Counted from the first letter of the stretch, positions 18,344 through 27,584 are shown. The stretch is 64,000 bases of DNA from Paenibacillus tengchongensis (GCF_008973665.1 NZ_WACP01000002.1:186001-250000); one strand, 5' to 3'. The notes: generated from the letters alone by a model not told the origin. Numbers and translations: made by a program.

Positions 18344-18386
18344 TAAAAACGCCCGGAAGCGGATGAAATTCATCTATTCCGGGCGT
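18344..18386 (-). terminator. Terminator after the chemoreceptor gene
   Basis: Minus strand: ACGCCCGGAA...TTCCGGGCGT stem with a ~17-base loop followed by TTTTTA. Confidence 0.85.
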
Positions 18387-18408
18387 AAACATAATGTACA
18401 CCGGACAG

Positions 18409-19851
18409 CTAGGCGACAATCTCCTCCAGCTTGGCCGTAAGTGCATGTAATTGACGGATCGAGCCGGCGATATCCTCCACATGCTGCTGCTGCTCATGCG
18501 AGCTGGCCAGCACCTCCTGCACAGACGCAGCCGACTGTTCCGTAAAGGCGGCCACCGCCGATATCTCCTGCACGACCGTCTGGGAGGCGGCATGCAGGCT
18601 CTCGGTGACGCCGCGCACCTGTTCGGCCTGTTCCAGCAGCTCGGCGGTGTTCAGGTCGATCTCGCTGAACAACTGTTCCGCGATAATCGAGGATTCTTTC
18701 CCGGCTTTGACGATGAACCGGCCGCTTTCCACCAGCTCGGCGGCGCGGCCGACCTTCTGCTGGATGGCCGTCAGGATGGCCGAGATGTTGGTAGACGCCT
18801 CCTGGGCATTCTGGGCCAGCTTGCGGATCTCCGTGGCGACGACGGCGAAGCCCCGTCCCTGTTCGCCCGCCTTGGCCGCTTCAATCGAAGCGTTGAGGGA
18901 CAAGAGATTGGTCTGGCCGGCAATGCTCTGCAGCGCCTCAACGATGCTGCCGATTTTCTCGTTCTCGGCAGTGACCTCGCCCATGACGACAGATGTGCCC
19001 GTTACAATAGCGTTGATCTCATTGATTCGGCCGGTCAGCTCGGCCATGCCGGCTTTGCCGTGCTGCGTCAGCTCGGCGGTGGCTCTTGACTTGCCACTCA
19101 TGCGCACAGCTGTCTCCGCCGCAGTGCCGACATGCCCGTCGACGCGTTGAATGGCCCCTGAGATGTCATTGACACTGACGGCCTGCGTCTCCATGCCGGT
19201 CGCAATCTCGTTGAAGGCGCTGACTACCTGGCCGGTAATCTCTCCGGTGCTGGCGGCATTCGTCTGCAGGCTGGCCACCGACCGTCCGAGAATGTCCGCC
19301 GAATGGCGCACTTCATCGAGCACCTGCTCGGTATGAGCCTTGGCGGCTGCCGATTCAACGGCGCTGCTCTCCACCCTGTTCAGAATCCGCGTACCGATCA
19401 GACTCTGGGTGATGAGCGAAGCCAGGGTGATGACGAGATAGGCGCAATAAATAACGGTTCGTTCCACCTGGAAGATGTCCTTGGTCTGCGAAAAGTAAAT
19501 CAGCATGGCCAGTCCCAGCACACCGCTGAGCACGAGCGGACGGTAATCATGATAGATGGAGACCAAAGCAAGGGCAAAGAACAGAAACAAAATGCTGCTG
19601 AAGGCGGAGCTTTCCGATATGTAGAAAAAGGCGTCGAGATTCAATCCGGCCGTTACAATGTACATGGTATACGGGACGAGGACCTTTCTCCATACCAGGA
19701 TGGTGCATAGGACGGCTACAGGAACACTGGTTAGAGCAATCGTCTGCCTTACCTGGCCTGAAGCCAAGGCAATTCCCAGAATCATCGTTCCCCAGAACAG
19801 CCAGACCATCAACTTGTTTCTCCGCTGCAATTCCAGCAATTTCTCCGACAT
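18409..19851 (-). CDS. Methyl-accepting chemotaxis protein with multi-span membrane sensor
   Basis: About 480 residues. The N-terminal ~165 residues hold about six membrane spans with almost no extracytoplasmic domain. No HAMP is obvious, and a cytoplasmic MCP signalling domain follows, with the hairpin tip [37 protein letters not shown]. The sensor is therefore buried in the membrane, as in receptors for energy, membrane state or hydrophobic signals. The ATG at 19851 is preferred to a GTG at 19860, but both have weak ribosome sites. A terminator follows. It is not near other che genes. Confidence 0.88.
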   Translation of the reverse strand: MSEKLLELQRRNKLMVWLFWGTMILGIALASGQVRQTIALTSVPVAVLCTILVWRKVLVPYTMYIVTAGLNLDAFFYISESSAFSSILFLFFALALVSIYHDYRPLVLSGVLGLAMLIYFSQTKDIFQVERTVIYCAYLVITLASLITQSLIGTRILNRVESSAVESAAAKAHTEQVLDEVRHSADILGRSVASLQTNAASTGEITGQVVSAFNEIATGMETQAVSVNDISGAIQRVDGHVGTAAETAVRMSGKSRATAELTQHGKAGMAELTGRINEINAIVTGTSVVMGEVTAENEKIGSIVEALQSIAGQTNLLSLNASIEAAKAGEQGRGFAVVATEIRKLAQNAQEASTNISAILTAIQQKVGRAAELVESGRFIVKAGKESSIIAEQLFSEIDLNTAELLEQAEQVRGVTESLHAASQTVVQEISAVAAFTEQSAASVQEVLASSHEQQQHVEDIAGSIRQLHALTAKLEEIVA

Positions 19852-20000
19852 TCCGACCACTACTTTCTGCTATGTATTCTTTTGCGAGGTACCGCATTGA
19901 ATCATTCTACAATCTTCTGCAAAATTCCTGTATAAAATCCAAATAATATGGGTATAAAATGTGCTTTTATGCTGCGTTTACCGCTCTTCCGGAAAAAGCA

Positions 20001-20030
20001 AAAAACGCCCGGCGGGTTCCGGGCGTTTTT
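20001..20030. terminator. Orphan bidirectional terminator
   Basis: AAAAACGCCCGG-CGGGTT-CCGGGCGTTTTT, with A-run and T-run on both sides. No gene ends just before it on either strand, so it may be left from a lost gene. Confidence 0.75.
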
Positions 20031-20194
20031 ACTTCATTAAAGCCTTAGTAAGCCTATTAGTGGTGGAACTTGAGATTTCCCTGCAATAGCGCAGATGGAT
20101 ACCCGTAAAATTTCAGACTACGGGCCGCCGGCCGCTCCCGGGTCTCCTGATGATTATCGCTGTTTGCAGCAGAATTCAGGCGGCAGGCAGTCTA

Positions 20195-20326
20195 AGTGGA
20201 CAATCGCCATCTAATTTTACCTATAAGAAGCTTATTGCAGATTTAGTTGGACAATCGCCACTTAATATTGGTGCAAATGAGTGATTAGTCCAATATCCTC
20301 TAAATTAAGTGGCCATAATCGAATTA
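20195..20326. repeat. Intergenic repeat cluster, family A
   Basis: Two direct copies containing TGGACAATCGCCA followed by CTAAT/TTAAT (20197-20216 and 20248-20266), and one inverted, diverged copy (TTAAGTGGCCATAATCGAA near 20308-20326). Confidence 0.6.
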
Positions 20327-20470
20327 TATTGCTGGATTCCGTAGAACCAGCAGAATTAGTGTGCGGAAATCGAACTATTGCCTTGGAACGTTTAAATTTC
20401 ACAGGAGGCTTGGCTATGGACACCGGGAATGTGAAATTCCGGCCGCTGCTGCTCCATTCCAAGCTTCCCG

Positions 20471-21760
20471 TTATGACAGATGCACATAAAAGGTTGCGGA
20501 TTCCCCGGGCACGCTTTTGGCGTAAATCCGTCCCCGGTGCTGATCAATAATCGACTTGGCAATCGCCAGTCCCAAGCCGTGCCCGCCCTGCTTGCGCGAT
20601 CTGGAGGTGTCGGTGCGATAGAAGCGGTCGAAGATCCGCGTAAGATGCTCGGGCGCGATGCCTTCGCCGGTGTTGGACACCGCCAGCACCACCTCGTGAT
20701 GCTGCTTCTGAAGCAGCAGCGTCACCTTGCCGCCGGGTCCGGAGTACTTGACGGCATTGTCGAGCAGAATCATGACGACCTGCTTGATCTGTTCGCTGCT
20801 GCCCTGCACGCTTAAATCCGGTTCAATGTCGTAATCGAGCGCCACATTCTTCTCGAAGATAACGGCTTCCATGGTCAGAATAATATTCTCTACCGCTTCG
20901 CTGATATCAAACGGGGCATGGATCATGCTGGCGCGCGAATCGTCCATCTCGGTCAGATACAGCAGATCGCTGGTCAGCTTGGCCATGCGCTCCGTCTCGG
21001 ACTTGATGTAATGCAGCCATTTCGACTGCTGGCCCACCGTTTCCTCCGGATTGGCCAGCAATACCTCTGTATTGGTATTGATAACCGCCAGCGGCGTCTT
21101 CAGCTCATGGGACGCGTCGGCAATGAACTGCTTCTGCTTATTGAAGGCCTCCTGGACAGGCCGGATGGAACGGTTGGCGAAATAGCGGCTGGAGAAATAC
21201 AAAATCACCAGCATCAACACCCCGACGACGGTGAAGGTATAAATCAGATTCGTCAATATTTCCTGCTGGGAGGTGATGTCGAGGAAGACCAGCATATTGC
21301 CCTCGCTGGCCCGGTGCACCTCATAAATCCAGTGGCTGCCGTCCAGGGTGAACTGCCCGCTGGCTTTGCCTTCAGCCACAGCTTCCTGCAGCGCCTCCGC
21401 ATAGAATTCATCGTCCATCGTAAACCGGGAGACTGGCGTCTCCGTCATGTTCCAATCAGCGTCTGTACGGATCATGAAGGATACCGAGCGTTCGGGAGGC
21501 GTCCCGATTGTATTTCTGCCTTCGTCCTGCAGCGGCGGCATTCCATCATCTATTCCGTCGCCCATGCCGCCAGACTGGCGGTCGCCGCCCCCGAAGCCGG
21601 GCTTCTCGTAGTTCTCCACGACCCGCCGCAGATCCATCCCGATATCGCTGCGCACATCAATGTAGTTGATGATGTAGATCGCCGCAAAGGCGACCAGCAT
21701 AATGATCGAGGTCGTCGCCAGGTTCACGATCAGGAACCGGTTTCTAAGCTTCTTGAACAT
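20471..21760 (-). CDS. Sensor histidine kinase next to the VTC cassette
   Basis: 429 residues. Membrane helix one at about 10-32, an extracytoplasmic domain of ~140 residues with a Gly/Asp-rich insert (GFGGGDRQSGGMGDG), then helix two (~170-190). No clear HAMP. HisKA has H in DASHELKTPLAVINTN, and HATPase has LLDNAVKYSGPGG, NTGEGIAPEH and GGHGLGLAIAKS. Its ATG overlaps the TGA of the regulator gene by one base and GAGGTGA precedes it, so it is translationally coupled. It is divergent from the polyphosphate polymerase operon, which it probably controls. Confidence 0.92.
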   Translation of the reverse strand: MFKKLRNRFLIVNLATTSIIMLVAFAAIYIINYIDVRSDIGMDLRRVVENYEKPGFGGGDRQSGGMGDGIDDGMPPLQDEGRNTIGTPPERSVSFMIRTDADWNMTETPVSRFTMDDEFYAEALQEAVAEGKASGQFTLDGSHWIYEVHRASEGNMLVFLDITSQQEILTNLIYTFTVVGVLMLVILYFSSRYFANRSIRPVQEAFNKQKQFIADASHELKTPLAVINTNTEVLLANPEETVGQQSKWLHYIKSETERMAKLTSDLLYLTEMDDSRASMIHAPFDISEAVENIILTMEAVIFEKNVALDYDIEPDLSVQGSSEQIKQVVMILLDNAVKYSGPGGKVTLLLQKQHHEVVLAVSNTGEGIAPEHLTRIFDRFYRTDTSRSRKQGGHGLGLAIAKSIIDQHRGRIYAKSVPGESATFYVHLS

Positions 21761-22437
21761 CAGCCGTTCACCTCTAATACATAGCCGACGTTGCGGATGG
21801 TGCTGATGCGGACGGATGAGCCGAGGAACGTAAGCTTTTTGCGGAGAAACGAAATATACACTTCCACATTGTTATGCTCCGCCTCGGAATCGAAGCCCCA
21901 CAGCTTCTCGATAATCTGCTCCTTGGAGGTGGCGGCGCTCTTCCGCGTCATCAAGAGCTCCAGCAGCTCGCTTTCCTTCAGGTTCAGCTTCATTTCCTTG
22001 CCGCCTACGCTCAGGCGCAGGTTGGTGGTGTTCAGCTCCAGATCCCCGAATTTCAGCGCATCATCCGGCAGGACCTCGCCTCTGCGCCGCAGCACCGCCC
22101 GCATTCTGGCCAGCAGCTCTTCCGTGGAGAAGGGCTTGGCGATGTAATCGTCGGCCCCGTAATCGAGACCGGTCACCATATCGGTGAGTTCCCCTTTGGC
22201 CGTCAGGAAAATCACCGGCGTAGCCACGCCCTTGGTGCGCAGCTTCCGCAGCACGCTGATCCCATCCATCTCCGGCATCATAATATCGAGCAGCAGCAGA
22301 TCATAGATCCCGCTCAGTGCATAATCAAGGCCGGTGCTCCCGTCATGGACGGCATCGACCGAATAATGGTGCTTCTTGAGTATTTGCGTGACGGCCTCGG
22401 CCAGATGAATTTCATCTTCCACAATCAATATGCGCAT
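21760..22437 (-). CDS. OmpR/PhoB-family response regulator next to the VTC cassette
   Basis: 225 residues. Receiver with acidic pair ED at 8-9, phosphoacceptor Asp in LLLDIMMPEMDG, Thr in FLTAKGE and Lys in DDYIAKPF. The C-terminal winged helix has NNVEVYISFLRKKL and STIRNVGYVL. It is the first gene of the regulator-kinase pair and faces the VTC operon across about 275 bases that contain ten-base-phased direct repeats of the sort OmpR-family proteins bind. Autoregulation and control of the divergent operon are inferred. Confidence 0.93.
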   Translation of the reverse strand: MRILIVEDEIHLAEAVTQILKKHHYSVDAVHDGSTGLDYALSGIYDLLLLDIMMPEMDGISVLRKLRTKGVATPVIFLTAKGELTDMVTGLDYGADDYIAKPFSTEELLARMRAVLRRRGEVLPDDALKFGDLELNTTNLRLSVGGKEMKLNLKESELLELLMTRKSAATSKEQIIEKLWGFDSEAEHNNVEVYISFLRKKLTFLGSSVRISTIRNVGYVLEVNG

Positions 22438-22501
22438 GGTTTGTCATCCTCTGCTTCCTTGGTGTACTTCCTTAAACTGATGCCATTATAGCAAGATTAC
22501 C

Positions 22502-22521
22502 TTTAATGAGCCTTAATGAAC
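22502..22521. promoter_or_regulatory. Direct repeats upstream of the regulator gene
   Basis: TTAATG occurs twice exactly ten bases apart (in TTTAATGAGCCTTAATGAAC), next to the regulator gene start. A second ten-base-phased pair, TTAAGC and TTAAAG, lies at 22644-22659 nearer the VTC operon. This is the layout of OmpR/PhoP-type boxes. Confidence 0.4.
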
Positions 22522-22713
22522 TTTTTTTAGCGGAAAGAATTCGCCCGGGCCCCGTCCAAACCGGATCTCTTCATCTATAGCACGCACAGGCCGCCATCCA
22601 TTTGTAAAACGGGTGTAAAAAAATCAACCCTGTGTAAAACCATTTAAGCTTCGTTAAAGGTTAGGGCGCTAAGATACAGACATGAAACTTACACCGGAAA
22701 GGAATTGATCCCC

Positions 22714-23466
22714 GTGGCGATTGAAGTATTCAACCGTTATGAGAATAAGTATCTGCTGGATGATGCGGCCTACCGCAAGCTTTATGCGGAGCTCCTCGAA
22801 TATATGGAACCCGATGATTACAACAAGCAGCATGAGTTCTACTCCATCACCAACATCTACTACGATACGGCGAGCAACACCTTGATCCGCAACAGTCTGT
22901 CCAAGCCGAAGTACAAGGAGAAGCTCAGACTGAGAGCCTACGGCGTGCCGAACCAGGACTCGAAAGTGTACCTTGAAATTAAGAAAAAGGTGTTCGGACT
23001 GGTCAACAAACGCAGAACCTCGCTCAAGCTGCATGAAGCCTATGAGTTTGTCCGCACCGGACAGGCACCGGAATATAAGGATTACATGAACAAGCAGGTC
23101 ATTGAGGAAATCAAGTACTTCCTGAGCTGCTATGAACTGGAGCCGAAGGTATACCTGTCGTATGACCGCAAGGCGCTCTTTTGCAAAAATAACCGTGACC
23201 TGCGCATCACCTTCGACACCAATATCCGCAGCCGCAGATGCGACCTGCAGATGGAGCACGGGGTGTACGGCGAACCGCTGCTGGAGCCCGGCCAATGGCT
23301 GATGGAAGTGAAGGCCGAGAAGACCATTCCGGTCTGGCTGGCGGGCATGCTCTCCGAGCACCGGATGTACCGCACCAGCTTCTCCAAATACGGCAACGAA
23401 TATAAAAGAACGATTAGAAACAGCCAAATTGAAACAACAGAAAGTGAGCGTGTCCTATATGCTTGA
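22714..23466 (+). CDS. VTC-domain polyphosphate polymerase-like protein
   Basis: 250 residues from GTG at 22714 (AAAGGA ten bases upstream; the TTG at 22705 is too close). It has the tunnel-fold signature of VTC/triphosphate-tunnel enzymes: RYENKYLL (substrate-binding R and K), SITNIYYDT, KLRLRAYG, VYLEIKKK, VYLSYDRKAL, LRITFDTNI and LMEVKAEKTIPVWL. Yeast VTC4 uses this fold to make polyphosphate from ATP. Homologues in bacteria are often coupled to DUF4956 membrane proteins, as here with overlapping genes. Whether the bacterial protein makes polyphosphate or another phosphorylated product is not shown by sequence. Confidence 0.85.
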   Translation: MAIEVFNRYENKYLLDDAAYRKLYAELLEYMEPDDYNKQHEFYSITNIYYDTASNTLIRNSLSKPKYKEKLRLRAYGVPNQDSKVYLEIKKKVFGLVNKRRTSLKLHEAYEFVRTGQAPEYKDYMNKQVIEEIKYFLSCYELEPKVYLSYDRKALFCKNNRDLRITFDTNIRSRRCDLQMEHGVYGEPLLEPGQWLMEVKAEKTIPVWLAGMLSEHRMYRTSFSKYGNEYKRTIRNSQIETTESERVLYA

Positions 23467-24139
23467 TTCCATTTTTTCCGCAGTTTCGACCGATACGACC
23501 TTATCCTTCGGCACTGCCGTTACAACGATTCTGCTGTCGCTCCTGCTCGGCGCAGTCATCAGCTTCACTTATATGAAGACCAGTCCGGGATATACACAGA
23601 GCTTCACGCTGACGATGGTGCTGCTGCCGGTCATTGTGGCCATTATCATCCTGCTGATCGGCAGCAATGTCGCGAGAGCCTTCAGCCTGGCCGGTGCGTT
23701 CTCGATCATCCGCTTCCGCAGTGCGCCCGGCGATCCGAAGGATATCACATTCGTCCTGTTCACCATGGCTTCCGGTCTGGCCTGCGGCGTAGGCGCCTTC
23801 GGTTATGCCGCTCTGTTCACCGTTATTCTCTGCATCATCATGGTCTTGCTGAACCGCACCGGATTCGGCGTGAAGAAGACGCAGGACAAGACGCTTAAGG
23901 TTACGATACCCGAGAATCTGGGGTATGAGGAGGCTTTTGCTGAAGTATTTGCCAGATTCAATGTCGGCTATGAGCTGAAGAAAATCCGTACCACTGAGCT
24001 GGGTAGCCTGTATGAGCTGGTATACACCGTCAGACTGAACGAAAGCACGAGCCAGAAAGAGTTCCTGGATGCCATCCGCACCCGCAACGGTAATCTGGAT
24101 CTGTCGCTGACGATGAGCCCGACCACCACAGAATATTAA
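23459..24139 (+). CDS. DUF4956 membrane protein
   Basis: 226 residues from ATG at 23459, overlapping the end of the polymerase gene by eight bases. Three to four membrane spans (ILLSLLLGAVISFTYM, LTMVLLPVIVAIIILLIG, LFTMASGLACGVGAFGYAA, LFTVILCIIMVLL), with the conserved loop RAFSLAGAFSIIRFRSAPGDPKDITFV between spans two and three. A soluble C-terminal domain of ~85 residues follows. This loop is the family hallmark. It probably forms a membrane complex with the VTC protein, perhaps a channel or anchor; function unproven. Confidence 0.86.
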   Translation: MLDSIFSAVSTDTTLSFGTAVTTILLSLLLGAVISFTYMKTSPGYTQSFTLTMVLLPVIVAIIILLIGSNVARAFSLAGAFSIIRFRSAPGDPKDITFVLFTMASGLACGVGAFGYAALFTVILCIIMVLLNRTGFGVKKTQDKTLKVTIPENLGYEEAFAEVFARFNVGYELKKIRTTELGSLYELVYTVRLNESTSQKEFLDAIRTRNGNLDLSLTMSPTTTEY

Positions 24140-24163
24140 ACCTTTTGAAGGGATTGACCTTAT

Positions 24164-26515
24164 ATGAATAAATGGATAATCGGAAGTAAAGCAGGTCTTG
24201 TATTGTTGCTGGCCGCAGCCCTGACCGCCTGCGGCGCAGGGAATACCGCCTCTACAGCCGTGAGCAGCGCTGCGGTGACTACGGCGGCCGCGCAGAGCGG
24301 CACGTCTGCAGCGGTACAACTGGCCAGCGTGAAGGCGGCCGATCTGGTCAGCTTCGATGAAGAGGACACGAATACGGCCTGGAGCGCAGACAGCGCGACC
24401 CTGATCGCCCTCAGCGGCACGGGGGCCACCGTTACCGGTACGGGTGCCACCGCTACCGGCGGCACTGTGAATATTACAGCCGGCGGCACCTATGTACTGA
24501 GCGGAAAGCTCAGCGAAGGGCAGATCGTCGTTGATGTCCAGGATGACAGCAATGTTCATCTGGTGCTGAACGGTGTGGAGCTGGCGAACAGCACTAGCGC
24601 GCCTGTCTATATTAAGGAAGCGGGCAAGGTTATTATGACGCTGCAGGAGGGTACGGAGAACACTGTTACCGACGGCAAGACTTATGTCTTCGCCGATGCT
24701 TCCACTGATGAACCGAGCGCAGCCATCTTCAGCAAGGCCGATCTGACCGTCAACGGTACCGGCAAACTGTCGGTAAACGCCAGCTATAACGACGGCATCA
24801 CCGGCAAGGATGACGTGAAGATCGTCTCCGGCACGATTGAAGTGCAGGCGGCGGATGACGGCATTGTCGGCAAGGATCTGATTGCTATTCAAGACGGCAG
24901 CTTTACAATCAACGCCGAAGGAGACGGCATCAAATCGACCAATGACGAGGATGCCGAGAAGGGCTTTATCGCCATCGCGGCTGGTACGTTCGATATTGTC
25001 GCCGCAAACGACGGCATCCAGGCGGAGACGCAGCTCATTACCGATGGCGGCACGTACAACATTGTGACCGGCGGCGGCAGCGCTAACGCCGAAGTGAAGA
25101 CCGAAGAGCAGTTCGGCGGCGGCGGAATGTTCGGCGGCCGCGGGGGCGGCGGGTGGTCCAAGGATGGCCAGACTTCGGCGGACGGCACGACGCAGGACGG
25201 ACCGCCGGCGCTGCCGGACGGCGTGACTGCGGGTGAAGAGCCGCCAGCGCTGCCGGATGGTGCGGCTCAGGGAGAAGAACCGCCGGCGCTGCCGGACGGG
25301 GCTACAGCAGGCCAAGCTCCGGGAGCAGCAGGTACGGCGGCGGTTGAGGGCAACGACACGGATAGCGCGAACGGCGGCAAAGTTGCGGGAAGCACGGCAA
25401 CAGCCGATGCCGCAGCAGGCACGGGCACGGAAGAGACCGAGTCGACGAGTGCCAAGGGACTTAAAGCCGGCGGCGATCTGATTGTGGGCGGCGGTACTTA
25501 TACGCTGGACACGATGGATGATGCACTGCACAGCAACAGCAATGTGTCCGTTACGGGCGGCGAGCTGGAGATTGCGGCAGGCGACGACGGCGTCCATGCC
25601 GATGCGCTGACCTCTATCTCGGGCGGTACCATCAACATAACGAAGAGCTATGAAGGCGTTGAGGGCGGCAATATTACCGTATCCGGCGGCGAGACCCGTG
25701 TGGTGGCTTCCGATGACGGCGTGAACGTGGCCGGCGGCAACGACAGCAATGCGGCAGCCGGAGCGGCGCAGCAGGATCAGTTCAGCAGCTCCAGCGATCA
25801 TCTGCTCACCATCACAGGCGGCTACCTCTACGTGGATGCCGGCGGCGACGGACTCGATTCCAACGGCTCCATGACGATGAGCGGCGGCACCGTCATTGTG
25901 AACGGACCGACGGGCGACGGTAACGGTACGCTCGATTACGACGGCACCTTTGATCTGACCGGCGGTGTGCTGCTTGCGGCAGGAAGCGCCGGCATGGCTC
26001 AGGGCCCGTCGGACAGCTCCACACAGGCTTCGGTCAACATGACCTTTACAGATTCGCAGGAAGCCGGCACGCTGGTCCGTCTGCAGGACAGCGAGGGCAA
26101 TACGATCGCTGCCTTTGCACCGGACAAGAGCTTCCGCTTCGTAGTCATCAGCTCGCCTGATATAGAGAAAGGCGCTTCATACACTCTCTCTACCGGCGGT
26201 ACATCAACAGGTACAGCCAAGGATGGGGTTTACACGGACGGAACATACAGCGGGGGTACGGAAGTGGTAACCTTCGAGCAGGAAAGCGTGACGACCTGGG
26301 TGAATGAATCCGGAGTAACTACAGCCAATACCGGACGCGGCACCGGCGGCATGGGCGGCGGTGGCGGCCGGCAGGGACGGGGTGCACAGAGCGGCACCGG
26401 CGGCACCGGCGGTACGGGAAGCACCGGCGGCACCGGCGGTACGGGAAGCACCGGCGGGACCGGAAGCACCGGAAATACCGGCACCTCCGATAGTACAGGA
26501 GCGACTTCCATGTAA
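24164..26515 (+). CDS. Large beta-helix lipoprotein, carbohydrate-binding (Cthe_2159-like)
   Basis: 783 residues. Signal peptide with lipobox LTACG. Two parallel beta-helix blocks, about 95-310 and 430-640, are built of turns with recurrent DDG/NDGI motifs (SYNDGITGKDDVKIVSG, AADDGIVGKDLI, GDGIKSTNDED, MDDALHSNSNVSVTGG, GDDGVHADAL, GGDGLDSNGSMTMSGG). They are separated by a Gly-rich and Pro-rich linker with three PPALPDG repeats. The C-terminus is Gly/Thr-rich. The Asp-rich turns suggest calcium binding, as in the Cthe_2159 polysaccharide-binding family. It is the third gene of the VTC-DUF4956 operon, 25 bases downstream. Confidence 0.8.
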   Translation: MNKWIIGSKAGLVLLLAAALTACGAGNTASTAVSSAAVTTAAAQSGTSAAVQLASVKAADLVSFDEEDTNTAWSADSATLIALSGTGATVTGTGATATGGTVNITAGGTYVLSGKLSEGQIVVDVQDDSNVHLVLNGVELANSTSAPVYIKEAGKVIMTLQEGTENTVTDGKTYVFADASTDEPSAAIFSKADLTVNGTGKLSVNASYNDGITGKDDVKIVSGTIEVQAADDGIVGKDLIAIQDGSFTINAEGDGIKSTNDEDAEKGFIAIAAGTFDIVAANDGIQAETQLITDGGTYNIVTGGGSANAEVKTEEQFGGGGMFGGRGGGGWSKDGQTSADGTTQDGPPALPDGVTAGEEPPALPDGAAQGEEPPALPDGATAGQAPGAAGTAAVEGNDTDSANGGKVAGSTATADAAAGTGTEETESTSAKGLKAGGDLIVGGGTYTLDTMDDALHSNSNVSVTGGELEIAAGDDGVHADALTSISGGTINITKSYEGVEGGNITVSGGETRVVASDDGVNVAGGNDSNAAAGAAQQDQFSSSSDHLLTITGGYLYVDAGGDGLDSNGSMTMSGGTVIVNGPTGDGNGTLDYDGTFDLTGGVLLAAGSAGMAQGPSDSSTQASVNMTFTDSQEAGTLVRLQDSEGNTIAAFAPDKSFRFVVISSPDIEKGASYTLSTGGTSTGTAKDGVYTDGTYSGGTEVVTFEQESVTTWVNESGVTTANTGRGTGGMGGGGGRQGRGAQSGTGGTGGTGSTGGTGGTGSTGGTGSTGNTGTSDSTGATSM
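26402..26455 (+). repeat. 27-bp perfect tandem duplication
   Basis: Two identical 27-base units in the 3' end of the lipoprotein gene, encoding GTGGTGSTG twice, with degenerate copies on both sides. In frame, so copy-number change would lengthen the tail without a frameshift. Confidence 0.85.
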
Positions 26516-26548
26516 GTAATACGGTTTGCAAAAGGAAAGCATAACGAC

Positions 26549-26590
26549 AAACGGCACATCTCCGGTATACGGGACGTGCCGTTTGCTTTA
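26549..26590 (+). terminator. Terminator between the beta-helix lipoprotein and lipid kinase genes
   Basis: Nine-base stem AAACGGCAC / GTGCCGTTT followed by GCTTTATTA. The T-run is weak, and the site may serve both converging genes. Confidence 0.65.
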
Positions 26591-26624
26591 TTATGAGCGT
26601 ATAAAACAGTTGTAACCTGTTGTT

Positions 26625-27533
26625 TCAGAGGACAGCGGCGCTGTCCTCCGGTACAATAATTTCGATATAACGCGGAATGGTGCTGAGTGTGACAGGCAGC
26701 GGAGGCCCCTCTTCACCGTCGACATTCGTCCTCACCGTATCCTGTGAAGTGATGCTGACTTGCTTGGCTTTAAAGTAGATGACGTCCTTGTGGTTCTTCA
26801 GGTTGCCCAGCAGCAGTGACAGGCCAGCGGTGAGTGTGCTGAACAGCGTGAGGTCCTGAAAAATATAGCAGTGCAGCAGCCCGTCATCCACGGCCGCCTC
26901 CGGCGCCAGCTTCTCGAAGCCGCCGACGGAATTGGTCAATGCCGCGACGAACAGGGGAGCATGGCCCTCCCAGAGCTGCCCGTCATAGGCAATGGACAAG
27001 GGGTGGGCGGAGCGAGCGCCTCCCGTAAGGGCGCCTACCCCCTCTTTCAAGTAGGCCAGGGCCCCCAGCCTCGTCTTGTCCTCCGAAGAGACGCCGGACA
27101 ATGATTCCGCGAGGGGACCCGCGGCGACGACATTGATGAACAGCCGGTTGTTCATCCGGCCGACATCAACTTTATGGACCGCAGGCGAGGTCAGAGCGGA
27201 CACCGCCTGCTCCGGGTCCAGCGGTATCCGCAAGGCGCGGGCGAAATCGTTGACCGTTCCCAGCGGCACGATGCCGAGCTTCGGGCGGTGCGGCTGATGC
27301 TCCAGCCCGTTGATCACCTCATGCAGCGTACCGTCTCCGCCGATGGATACGACAAGGTGGTAGCCGTTCTCGCAGGCAGACCTGCAATAATCGGCCGCAT
27401 CGCCCTCCTGGAGCGTTTCCCGCACAGTGACGGTATATCCGGCCGCCTGAAGGGCGGACCGTGCCGATTCGGCATATTGGGGCGCTTCCTCTTTTCCCGA
27501 AGAGGGATTCACGATAATCATCGCCAGCTGCAT
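26625..27533 (-). CDS. Diacylglycerol kinase family lipid kinase (YegS/DagK type)
   Basis: 302 residues, full length. It starts MQLAMIIVNPSSGKEEA, has the ATP-binding catalytic motif VSIGGDGTLHEVINGL near residue 65, then GIVPLGTVNDFARALRIP, and the C-terminal beta-sandwich with VDDGLLHCYIF and NVDGE. These enzymes phosphorylate diacylglycerol or related lipids, recycling the by-product of lipoteichoic acid synthesis. GGAGG precedes the ATG. It is monocistronic; the exact lipid substrate is not readable from sequence. Confidence 0.9.
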   Translation of the reverse strand: MQLAMIIVNPSSGKEEAPQYAESARSALQAAGYTVTVRETLQEGDAADYCRSACENGYHLVVSIGGDGTLHEVINGLEHQPHRPKLGIVPLGTVNDFARALRIPLDPEQAVSALTSPAVHKVDVGRMNNRLFINVVAAGPLAESLSGVSSEDKTRLGALAYLKEGVGALTGGARSAHPLSIAYDGQLWEGHAPLFVAALTNSVGGFEKLAPEAAVDDGLLHCYIFQDLTLFSTLTAGLSLLLGNLKNHKDVIYFKAKQVSITSQDTVRTNVDGEEGPPLPVTLSTIPRYIEIIVPEDSAAVL

Positions 27534-27584
27534 GAATAGATTCCTCCTGTTTAACTATTATGAGAGAAAAGGGTGTGATGATGG

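Larger units (their letters stand above)
19852..20470. other. Intergenic region with orphan terminator and repeats
   Basis: About 620 bases without a credible gene. It holds a symmetric terminator (20001-20030) not directly behind any present gene, and a cluster of related short repeats (20195-20326). A 66-codon minus-strand frame (20262-20462) simply reads through the repeats and lacks a ribosome site. Confidence 0.55.

Noticed and set aside
20262..20462. 66-codon minus-strand frame
   Set aside because: It reads through intergenic repeats and has no ribosome site.
23501..25801. 766-codon open frame on the minus strand
   Set aside because: It runs antisense across the DUF4956 and beta-helix lipoprotein genes; the repetitive GC-rich lipoprotein gene leaves the opposite frame open. 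The product is compositionally odd with no start site, and the sense genes have clear families.
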